Below, piece by piece: positions 1 to 6,142 of a stretch of DNA of 19,207 nt. This DNA is from Labilithrix sp. GTDB taxonomy: Bacteria; Myxococcota; Polyangia; Polyangiales; Polyangiaceae. The position numbers and the translations under genes are program-made. Within the stretch, counting starts at the first letter, position 1; every line of letters starts with the position of its first letter. The notes under the pieces were generated by a model. It was not told where the DNA came from, made no database searches, and saw only the letters and a list, made by a program, of their open reading frames with translations. The stretch spans positions 1 through 19,207 of the forward strand of contig JAQBQL010000269.1 of the NCBI GenBank assembly GCA_028287035.1, in the 5' to 3' direction.

Positions 1-181
1 GGACGGCGGCGGGCTGGACCGTGGTCGGGGCGGCGGGCGCGGCTGCGGTGGGCGCAGACGGCGCGGACGATGCGGACGGCGCCGGGGCCGTCACCGCAGC
101 GGCGGTGTCATCGGCGAACGCCGTCGAGCCGCTGGCGGCCATCGTCAGCGCGGTGACGCCGGCGAGCAGGAAACGCTTCAC
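1..181 (-). CDS. Probable FliO N-terminus (partial, runs off the left edge)
   Basis: Only the first 60 codons are present. Reading starts at GTG 181-179, which overlaps the fliN stop in a GTGA junction, so the two are probably translationally coupled. The protein opens with a clear Sec-type signal (MKRFLLAGVTALTMAASG, cleavage near AFA-DD at about residue 24) and continues into an Ala/Pro/Ser/Thr-rich linker. Nothing conserved is visible inside the window. The gene directly after fliN in flagellar operons is usually fliO, a small membrane protein that helps assemble the FliP/FliQ/FliR export gate, and FliO proteins of some bacteria begin with such a signal and low-complexity stretch. The assignment therefore rests on position, not on a motif. 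An unrelated exported protein is possible. Confidence 0.5.
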   Translation of the reverse strand, partial: MKRFLLAGVTALTMAASGSTAFADDTAAAVTAPAPSASSAPSAPTAAAPAAPTTVQPAAV

Positions 182-504
182 TGGCCGTCTCCCTTGGGCG
201 CGACGATCTCGGTGATGCGGAGGGCGTAGCGGTCGCCGACGACGATGGCCTCGCCGCGCCCGATGACGCGGCCGTTCACGAGGATCTCGAGGGGCTCGCC
301 GGCCGCCTTGTCGAGCTCGAGGGTCTGCCCGGCGCCGAGCTTGAGCAGGTCGGCGATGCGCATCCGCTTCCGGCCGATCTCGAGCGTGACCTCCACCTCG
401 ACGTCGCGGAGGAGATCCATCGAGGGCTGCACGAGGCGGACGCGGGGCGCCTGGGCCTCCGGCTCGACGAAGGCAGGGGCGGGTCGGATGCTGGGAGCGT
501 TCAT
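178..504 (-). CDS. fliN: Flagellar motor switch protein FliN
   Basis: FliN forms the cytoplasmic base of the C-ring with FliM and docks the FliH export complex. From the ATG at 504 the protein has 108 residues. After a Pro/Ala-rich N-terminal 25 residues it is one SpoA (FliMN C-terminal) domain: VEVEVTLEIGRKRMRIADLL, then a LGAGQTLELDKAAGEPLEIL core, VNGRVIGRGEAIVVGD and YALRITEIV, all in the order expected for FliN. An in-frame TTG at 525 would add seven residues, but neither start has a strong Shine-Dalgarno site, and ATG is preferred. It overlaps the downstream probable fliO by four bases. Its usual partner fliM lies 2.2 kb upstream beyond a transposase gene, so fliN must either be read through that insert or use a promoter of its own. 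Confidence 0.95.
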   Translation of the reverse strand: MNAPSIRPAPAFVEPEAQAPRVRLVQPSMDLLRDVEVEVTLEIGRKRMRIADLLKLGAGQTLELDKAAGEPLEILVNGRVIGRGEAIVVGDRYALRITEIVAPKGDGQ

Positions 505-525
505 GCTGACGGTCCACTGCTTCAA

Positions 526-1504
526 GTCCCGTGCCCACCCGCAGCGTCATCGGCGTGACGACGCCAGCCCGGGATCCACGGGGCGGGCGTCATGGGCGCG
601 TGGCATCCGAAGACGAGTCGGCATTCACCCTGGGTGCCTGCGGACCCGTGCGCGAAGGTGGGTGCGGCGGCGCGGAAGTGCACGTCTGCGGGGGGATTGC
701 GCCGCCCGGCTCCTCGCGCACGCGGACGTTTGGTTGGCCGACGACAGGGGAGCGCATCAGGGTCTCGCGCGCGGCGCGTCGATGCGGAGCGGCAGGGCGG
801 CTGGAGCGGCGTGTGCCGGGGCGAGGCCGGTGCTGCGCTGCAGTAGCTCGCCGACGACCGGTTGTCCGCGGCGGGATCGCAGGAGCGAACGCGAGCTCGT
901 GCGAAGAGGGGATCGCGCGGCACCGCGTTCACCCGGCGCGACGAACGCGAACGGCTGACCACGGCACGCACCGAACGACTTCGTGGCTTGCACCGCGTCC
1001 GTGACGCGGACGACCGCGGGCGCGCGCTCCTTCGAGTTGCTCCGAGAGTCCGTACCGCGCTGCGGCGGGCCGCACGTGCGCCGGCCCCAGCTGGTGAATC
1101 GCGGGTACGCGCGAAGTGGCGCGCACCCGACGCGCAGGTGAGCGTGTGGCGCGCGGTGAGCGCCACCTGATGACCCCTGCGGCGAGGCGTGCGGGCCGTG
1201 GGAAGCGCGGGGCGGCGACGGACGCTCGCAACGATCGGTCCACCAAACCGAACATCGGACAATCGCCCGATTCAAACATCGCCTTCTTCGTTGCGCCGAC
1301 CAGAGCTCCAAGCGCGCGACGGCGCGCAACTCCGTCCTCCGCCGCACCGGTCCGGACGCGGGGCGCGCGCAAGAACGACGGACGTGAGGAAGCGCCGACG
1401 GACACGCCGAGGCGACAAAGACAACGAGAGATCCACAATCCCGAATACCTGAAGATCGCCGATTCGAGCATTGCCTTCTTCGTTGCGCCGACTAGCATTC
1501 CAAC
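526..1504. other. Non-coding stretch without a recognisable gene; right part carries transposase-related duplicated DNA
   Basis: Open frames exist here on both strands, but their translations are Arg/Ala-rich and show no conserved domain, as expected from random GC-rich DNA. I see no convincing start signal, tRNA or rRNA. Positions about 1230-1380 resemble the sequence directly upstream of and inside the 5' end of the transposase gene (listed separately). Positions 526-1230 hold nothing I can identify and may be decayed insertion DNA. Confidence 0.6.
1230..1380 (+). pseudogene. Decayed second copy of the transposase 5' region
   Basis: This stretch aligns, at an offset of 192 bases, with the upstream flank and first codons of the transposase gene. 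A 19-base core (gccttcttcgttgcgccga) is identical at 1281-1299 and 1473-1491. Over the 44 bases starting at 1268 and 1460 I count 37 matches. The next block, corresponding to transposase residues about 2-13, matches at 28 of 36 positions. At the place of the ATG this copy has lost the start codon and one base, and the frame degenerates afterwards. It looks like the relic of an earlier insertion or partial duplication of the same element, not a functional gene. Confidence 0.6.
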
Positions 1505-2224
1505 ATGCACGACGAGGCGCAGCTCTGTCTTCCGCTGCGCCGGCGCGGGCGCGGTGGCGCACGCAAGAACGCGGGGCGCAAGCCGCTGCCGGCGGGGCTG
1601 CGGCGGACCGTTCATCGCGCGCGGCCGCCACTTTCTTCGCATACGCCGGTGCACATCACGTTACGCGCCGCGAAGGGAGCTCCGTCATTCCGTCACGAGT
1701 TGATGGCGCGCGCGATCGGCGGCGTGATCCGCGCGATGAAGGTCGCGCGTGACGACCTGCGGATCGTCGAGTTCTCGATCCAGAGCAACCATCTCCATCT
1801 CGTCGTGGAGGCGGACGACGAGCGCGCCCTCTCTAGCGCTATCCGCGGTTTCCAGACGCGCGTGTCACGGCGTCTCAACCACCATGTCCTGAGGCGTCGT
1901 CGCGGGGCGGTCTGGGGTGACAGGTACCATCGTGAGGACCTCACGAGCCGGCGCCAGGCACGTAACGCGCTCGTCTACGTCCTCCAGAATGGCCATCACC
2001 ACGGCGCAGTGAAACCGGGTATCCGTGACCCGCTCTCCTCCGCGCTCTGGTCCGAGCGCTTCATCCAGAGACCCGTGCTCCCGCCGGAAAGCTCCCCCTG
2101 CTCACGAGCATTGACGTTCATGCTGAGCCACCTGTGGGAAAAACAGTGGCCGGGCCTCATCTTCCCCACCGAGGTCCCGAAGGGCAGGTCGAACGGCCGA
2201 CGCCATGAGAAAGGGGGCATTTGA
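1505..2224 (+). CDS. REP-associated / IS200-like (Y1) transposase
   Basis: A predicted 239-residue single-strand DNA transposase of the REP-associated tyrosine transposase type, which nicks and joins DNA through one tyrosine. The N-terminus carries the Arg/Lys-rich GGARKNAGRKP motif (residues 17-27) common at the start of this family. A PVHITLR strand follows (48-54), and then the metal-binding HUH motif in SNHLHLVVE (His96 and His98). Candidate catalytic tyrosines are Tyr141 in GDRYHRED and Tyr158 in ALVYVLQN. The C-terminal part ends with a Trp-rich segment and an evenly spread tail, so the gene looks full length. ATG 1505 is preferred because the family N-terminus follows directly. It lies inside the flagellar gene train in the opposite direction, between fliM and fliN. 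No clear terminal inverted repeats were found, which fits this class. Confidence 0.85.
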   Translation: MHDEAQLCLPLRRRGRGGARKNAGRKPLPAGLRRTVHRARPPLSSHTPVHITLRAAKGAPSFRHELMARAIGGVIRAMKVARDDLRIVEFSIQSNHLHLVVEADDERALSSAIRGFQTRVSRRLNHHVLRRRRGAVWGDRYHREDLTSRRQARNALVYVLQNGHHHGAVKPGIRDPLSSALWSERFIQRPVLPPESSPCSRALTFMLSHLWEKQWPGLIFPTEVPKGRSNGRRHEKGGI

Positions 2225-2461
2225 ACCGAGCGACTGCCGGATATGCACCCGACCTGGGACGGCACTTCGGTCACTTCCGATTCGGAACCAACGATCCCGC
2301 GCGCATCTCGCAGGGCTCTCGAACGGCCTGCGAGGTGGATGCGAGGGGCACCTCGGCGTCCGTCGGTGGCGTGCAGGCGTCGCGGCGCCGCTTCTTGGGC
2401 ATGACCTGTCCGCCTCCAACCCGCAGTGCGTCCTGCTCGCAGAGACCGAACGAGCGGGTGC
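2225..2461. other. Intergenic segment downstream of the transposase
   Basis: No gene is visible in these 237 bases. The overlapping open frames give Arg/Ser-rich translations without domain character. The right end of the transposable element should lie here, but I could not place it. Confidence 0.5.
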
Positions 2462-2467
2462 TACGCT
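2462..2467 (+). promoter_or_regulatory. Extended -10 promoter element of the leaderless type
   Basis: The sequence TGCTACGCT contains a -10 hexamer TACGCT preceded by TG one base upstream (extended -10). The following GTG start lies seven bases after the hexamer, so transcription would begin at or next to the start codon. No Shine-Dalgarno site precedes the gene, consistent with leaderless translation. No convincing -35 box is visible. Confidence 0.4.
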
Positions 2468-2473
2468 GCGCGG

Positions 2474-2728
2474 GTGTCCGGCGGCAGCAACTTCGACCAT
2501 GAGGCTCGCGCGGCATTCCTCGCGTTCCTCGAGCGCTTCGCGAAGGGCAATGCCGATCCGCACCAGTGGCAGGAGCTGGTCGTGACGCACTACCTCGACG
2601 CGACGCTCGAGCGGACACGGCAGGACTGCGTCCGCCTTCGGGCGAGAAACGGGGACATGCACTGGTCCACCGCGGAGCACGAGCAGATCCAGTCCTGGAT
2701 CCGCACGCTCCGCACCGCGGGCGGGTGA
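2474..2728 (+). CDS. Small hypothetical protein
   Basis: An 84-residue acidic/basic mixed, probably helical cytosolic protein. There is no signal peptide, membrane segment or motif I recognise. It begins VSGGSNFDHEARAAFLAFLE and contains a Trp/His-bearing middle (NADPHQWQELVVTHYLD) and a C-terminal helix ending IRTLRTAGG. The amino-acid composition is much more natural than that of the surrounding shadow frames. The GTG at 2474 was chosen over an in-frame GTG at 2426 because an extended -10 element sits seven bases upstream and the extra 16 residues look non-coding. It converges on fliM, whose stop lies 25 bases beyond. Function unknown; it may have arrived with the transposase insertion or belong to neither system. 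Confidence 0.6.
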   Translation: MSGGSNFDHEARAAFLAFLERFAKGNADPHQWQELVVTHYLDATLERTRQDCVRLRARNGDMHWSTAEHEQIQSWIRTLRTAGG

Positions 2729-2753
2729 CTCTCCTCGGGCCGCAGCCCCTCCC

Positions 2754-3575
2754 CTACTTGACGATCTCGATCCCGATCGACCCGCCGTTCGACTTCGGTT
2801 TTCCGCGGAAGATCTCCGCGCCCCCCGCGCAGATGCGGGCGCACTCGTCGAGGCCCAGCGTCAGCTGCACGACGTCGCCGACCTGCAGGCTCGCGAGCGC
2901 GGTCAGCGGGATCTTCACCTTGCCGAGCTCCGCCACGACGTCGACCTCGACGTCCACCATGGCCGCGGCCATCGCGCCGTCGGACGAGGCCTTCGCGGCC
3001 GGGCTCTCGTCGAGCACGGACAGCGGGACCGCGATGGCGACGATGCCGCCGCCGGCGATCGTGAGCGTGCACACCGCGCCGACGCCGGCGGTGGTGAGGC
3101 CCGCGCCCGGCGCGAGCTCGATGGTCAGGCCGAGCCGCGTCTTCAGCGCCTCGGCAAAAGCCTTCAAGATGGTCTCCACGACGCGCGACGCGAGCGCGGT
3201 CTGCGCCGAGCTCAGCTCCGTCCGCGCGACGTTGTCGGGGTCCGGATCGCCGCCGCCGAGCACGCCATCGAGCACGCGATGCACCGCCATCGCATCGAGC
3301 GCGAGGACGCCGGGGGCCCTCGTCGGACCGGCGACGAAGGGCACCGTGAACGCGAGGTTCGGGATCGACTCCGGGAGCTCTGCGAAGAGCGCGCTCCTCG
3401 CCGGGCCCGCGATGACCGCGACGCGCTTGCGGGAGAGGAACGGGAGCACCCGGCGCAGCGAGGACGCGAGCTCGCCCGACGCCCGGTCGAGGTTGCCCTG
3501 GGCGCGCCGGCTGCGTTCGCCGCTCGTCCCGAGCTGGGCAAGCGCGTTCGGCTGGCTCTTGTGCGCCACGCTCAT
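2754..3575 (-). CDS. fliM: Flagellar motor switch protein FliM (short form)
   Basis: FliM is the middle ring component of the flagellar switch, linking FliG to FliN. At 273 residues this copy is shorter than the roughly 320-340 of classical FliM. The C-terminal SpoA domain is clear (MVDVEVDVVAELGKVKIPL, LASLQVGDVVQLTL, then ICAGGAEIFRGKPKSNGGSI), and the middle domain is recognisable (AFTVPFVAGPTRAPGVLALD, VLDGVLGGGDPD, LSSAQTALASRVVETILKAF). The usual N-terminal CheY-P-binding motif (consensus like LSQxEIDALL) is missing; the protein starts MSVAHKSQPNALAQLG. ATG 3575 overlaps the fliL stop (ATGA), which supports this start over upstream in-frame codons. FliM identity is based on the two-domain layout and the fliL neighbour. 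Confidence 0.9.
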   Translation of the reverse strand: MSVAHKSQPNALAQLGTSGERSRRAQGNLDRASGELASSLRRVLPFLSRKRVAVIAGPARSALFAELPESIPNLAFTVPFVAGPTRAPGVLALDAMAVHRVLDGVLGGGDPDPDNVARTELSSAQTALASRVVETILKAFAEALKTRLGLTIELAPGAGLTTAGVGAVCTLTIAGGGIVAIAVPLSVLDESPAAKASSDGAMAAAMVDVEVDVVAELGKVKIPLTALASLQVGDVVQLTLGLDECARICAGGAEIFRGKPKSNGGSIGIEIVK

Positions 3576-4105
3576 TGCAGCACGAAGTCCGTGACCAGGA
3601 TCTTCACCGCGTCCACGGCGCCGGCGCCGTGGCAACGCTCGAGCATCTCGGTGCGGACCTTCTCCATGTGGGCGCCGTCCGACGCCTCCTCGTAGCTCAT
3701 GGCGCGGACGTAGGAGAGGATCGCGTCGCGGATGCGCGGCGCGAACGGCTTCATGGCCTCGCCCTCCTTGCCTTCTTCTCCGCCGCCCTTCTCGGGCTTC
3801 TCGAACTCGATCGCGATCGTCAGCTTCATCGCGTGACCCTTGCCCTTGGCGTCGAGGATCGTCAGGAGAAAAGGGTCCAGCGCGACGGTCGGTCCCGGCG
3901 GCTTCGGCTCGCGGCGACGCTCGACCGGCGCCTCGGGCGCTGCCGCCGGCGCGTGCGCGGATGCCGCCCGCGCGCCCCCGTACGAAGCGCCGGCCGCGAG
4001 GAGCGCGGGGATCAGCATCTTCATGATTCCCGAGACCGCCGAGGACTTCGGCGCCTTGGCCGTCGTGGCGGTGGTCTCGGCAGGCTTCGCTTCGGGGGTA
4101 CTCAT
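3572..4105 (-). CDS. fliL: Flagellar basal body-associated protein FliL
   Basis: FliL is an inner-membrane protein with a periplasmic domain that surrounds and supports the MotA/MotB stator. The 177 residues show a Thr/Lys/Ala-rich cytoplasmic N-terminus, one modest membrane segment (about residues 27-46, MLIPALLAAGASYGG) and a Pro/Glu-rich linker. The FliL domain follows, with VALDPFLLTILD, MKLTIAIEFE, the IRDAILSYVRAMSYEEAS segment, and the C-terminal VDAVKILVTDFVLQ typical of the family. An acidic insert of Gly/Glu/Lys (EKGGGEEGKEGE) interrupts the domain. The ATG at 4105 follows a 68-base gap after flgE, the largest gap between consecutive genes in this train apart from the fliM-fliN insertion. 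The stop overlaps the fliM start. Confidence 0.93.
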   Translation of the reverse strand: MSTPEAKPAETTATTAKAPKSSAVSGIMKMLIPALLAAGASYGGARAASAHAPAAAPEAPVERRREPKPPGPTVALDPFLLTILDAKGKGHAMKLTIAIEFEKPEKGGGEEGKEGEAMKPFAPRIRDAILSYVRAMSYEEASDGAHMEKVRTEMLERCHGAGAVDAVKILVTDFVLQ

Positions 4106-4173
4106 CGGGAATAGGATCGGCTCGGAGGGTCGTTGGATTAAGGCGTCACAGGCATGGCGTCACCGCGGTGGCG
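4106..4173 (-). other. Spacer between flgE and fliL
   Basis: These 68 bases contain two copies of GTGACGCC (minus strand) 15 bases apart but no sigma-54 -24/-12 pair, no strong hairpin and no Shine-Dalgarno site before fliL. In many related operons flbD sits here; in this window flbD is at 14196 on the other strand. Confidence 0.4.
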
Positions 4174-5457
4174 TCACTGCTTGATCTGCATCAGCTCCTG
4201 CAACATCTGATCCGCGGTGGTGATCACCTTGCTGTTCGCCTGGAACGAGCGCTGGTGCGTGATGAGGTCGACGAACTGCTCGGCCACGTCGACGTTCGAC
4301 TGCTCGAGCGCGCCGGAGACGACCGACGCGCGGCCACCGGTACCGACCGTGCCGAGCGCGGCCTCACCGGACTCCTTCGTCGCCACCCACATGTTCTGAC
4401 CGGCCTTGCCGAGGCCTTCGTTGTCGCGGAACTTGGCAATCGCGAGCTTGCCCGCGGCGACCGTCTGTCCGTTCGAGTAGACGCCGCTGACCACGCCCGT
4501 GCTGTCGACCTTGACGCCCGAGAGATCGCCCGACGCGTAGCCGTCCTGCGACTGTCCGGTGATCGCGCTGGCAGAGCCGAACTGGGTCGTGCCCTCGAGC
4601 CCGGTGCCGCCGGCGGCGATGGTCTTGCCGAAGTCGAGCGCCAGCGGCTGGTTCGGCGTCGCGCCGACGAAATTGACGGTCCCGCCCGTCGTCGGCGTGA
4701 CGCTCTGCATCGCGCCGTTCGTGGTGAACTGCATGGTGCCGGAGGCGATCTCGCTGTTCTGGCCGGCCGTTCCGCCCGTCACCTCCGCGCCCTTGGCGAG
4801 CGCGTGGTACTCCCACTGGCCGGCCGACGTCTTGCGGAAGTAGACGTCCACGGTGTGCGCCCGCCCCAGGGAGTCGAACGACGTCATCGAGGTGGAGATG
4901 TTCGACGTGGCGCCGGGATTCTGCGGATCCCAGGCGCCGGTCGGGGTGGTGGCGGTCGAATCCAGGTTTGCCGTCATGGTCATCTTGGCGGTCGCGCGCG
5001 GCGGAAGGCCGGCCGAGGGAAGCGTCACGTCGCCGAGCGAGGAGCTGAACGTGCCGTCCGGATTCGCCTGATAACCCTGGACCTTCATGCCCGCGGTGTT
5101 CGCGATGGTCCCGTCGTTCTGGACGGTGAGCTGGCCGTTCCGCGTGTAGAACTGGCCCTCGGCGCCGCCGAGGTTGCCCTTCACGACGAAGAAGCCGTCG
5201 CCGGAGAGCGCGAGGTCGGTGGGCTGACCGGTCGTCTGGAGCGTGCCCTGCGCGAAGATCTGCTGGCTGCGTGCGAGCCGCACGCCGGCGCCGACGCTGC
5301 TGCCCACCGCGCCGCCGAGCTGGTTCTCGAACTCGGCGCGCGAGCGCTTGAAACCGACGGTGTTGGAGTTGGAGACGTTGTCTCCGACGATGCCGAGGGC
5401 ATCCGACTCCGCCGAGAGACCCGAGACACCCGAATACATCGCATTCAAAATACTCAT
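4174..5457 (-). CDS. flgE: Flagellar hook protein FlgE
   Basis: FlgE polymerises into the hook, the universal joint between rod and filament. The 427-residue product has the rod/hook N-terminal signature (MSILNAMYSGVSGLSAESDA, then VGDNVSNSNTVGFKRSRAEF). The middle shows FlgE repeats (LALSGDGFFVVKGN, FYTRNGQLTVQNDGTIAN) and a Thr/Ser/Gly-rich variable outer domain. The C-terminus carries the paired coiled-coil motif (GALEQSNVDVAEQFVDLI, HQRSFQANSKVITTADQML). The length is normal for FlgE. ATG 5457 overlaps the flgD stop (ATGA), and the motif begins immediately after it, so longer upstream frames are not real. Export is through the flagellar type III pathway; no Sec signal is present. Confidence 0.97.
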   Translation of the reverse strand: MSILNAMYSGVSGLSAESDALGIVGDNVSNSNTVGFKRSRAEFENQLGGAVGSSVGAGVRLARSQQIFAQGTLQTTGQPTDLALSGDGFFVVKGNLGGAEGQFYTRNGQLTVQNDGTIANTAGMKVQGYQANPDGTFSSSLGDVTLPSAGLPPRATAKMTMTANLDSTATTPTGAWDPQNPGATSNISTSMTSFDSLGRAHTVDVYFRKTSAGQWEYHALAKGAEVTGGTAGQNSEIASGTMQFTTNGAMQSVTPTTGGTVNFVGATPNQPLALDFGKTIAAGGTGLEGTTQFGSASAITGQSQDGYASGDLSGVKVDSTGVVSGVYSNGQTVAAGKLAIAKFRDNEGLGKAGQNMWVATKESGEAALGTVGTGGRASVVSGALEQSNVDVAEQFVDLITHQRSFQANSKVITTADQMLQELMQIKQ

Positions 5458-6134
5458 CGAACAGTTCCTCCAACGCTGACGAGATCCGAGACCGGTGCGG
5501 TTGCGCCCGAATCGAGCAACAGCTCCGGATAACCCTTGTCGAACGAGACCTTCTTGACCGTGCCCGTGACGTCCGACGAGGCGTCCACCTTCGCGCCCTG
5601 CGCGTCCGTGGCGGTCACCTTGACGCTGTACGTGCCCCGCGGGACCGGCTGACCATTGGCGTCCTTGCCGTCCCAAGCGATGGGCACCGTGCCGGCGGGC
5701 CGGCCTCCGAGCTCCATCGTCCGGACGGTCTTGCCGTTCGCGTCCTGGATCTCCACCGTGGTCTTGGTGGAGGCTCCGCCGAGCGTCACGCTCGCGCCGG
5801 TCGCGTTGGTGCCGTCCCACGCGATGCCGTGGCCGCGGATGTTGACCGTCTTGCCGACGAGGTCGGTGGCGGCATTGTTCGAGAGGCCGCCGATCTGCGC
5901 CGAGAGCGTGTCGAGCTTCTGCGACTGCGCCACCGACTGCTCGACCATCGCGAACTGCGAGAGCTGCGCGACGTACTCCGTGCCCTGCGTGGGATTGAGA
6001 GGGTCCTGGTGGGACATCTGCGCGACGAGCAGCTTGAGGAACGCGTCCTTGTCGAGACCCGAGGACTTCGCAGCGCCCGTCGCGGTGGTCGTGGTGGGGG
6101 AGGTCCCGTTCACCCCGGATATCGAATCGGCCAT
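5454..6134 (-). CDS. flgD: Flagellar hook assembly protein FlgD (hook cap)
   Basis: FlgD caps the growing hook and guides FlgE subunits into place. The 226 residues contain the hallmark N-terminal block LDKDAFLKLLVAQMSHQDPL followed by NPTQGTEYVAQLSQFAMVEQ. Two tandem Ig-like/FlgD modules follow, each built around an 'AWDG' strand: GHGIAWDGTNATG and PIAWDGKDANGQPVPRGTYS. The Thr/Ser-rich first 25 residues are the usual flexible export region. It lies eight bases after fliK and overlaps flgE by four bases. The order fliK-flgD-flgE is the common hook cluster. Confidence 0.96.
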   Translation of the reverse strand: MADSISGVNGTSPTTTTATGAAKSSGLDKDAFLKLLVAQMSHQDPLNPTQGTEYVAQLSQFAMVEQSVAQSQKLDTLSAQIGGLSNNAATDLVGKTVNIRGHGIAWDGTNATGASVTLGGASTKTTVEIQDANGKTVRTMELGGRPAGTVPIAWDGKDANGQPVPRGTYSVKVTATDAQGAKVDASSDVTGTVKKVSFDKGYPELLLDSGATAPVSDLVSVGGTVR

Positions 6135-6142
6135 GCCGAGGT

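Noticed and set aside
520..537. Possible sigma-54 site before fliN (GGGCACG-N4-TTGA on the minus strand)
   Set aside because: The -24 half is good, but the invariant GC of the -12 half reads GA and the predicted start would leave only a few bases before the ATG.
522..1654. Open frames on both strands upstream of the transposase
   Set aside because: Arg/Ala/Ser-rich translations, no start signals and no recognisable domain; mutually overlapping in several frames.
4168..5532. Long rightward open frame across flgE
   Set aside because: It is antisense to a clear flgE, and its translation is Arg/Asp/Gly-rich without domains; long antisense frames are expected at this GC content.
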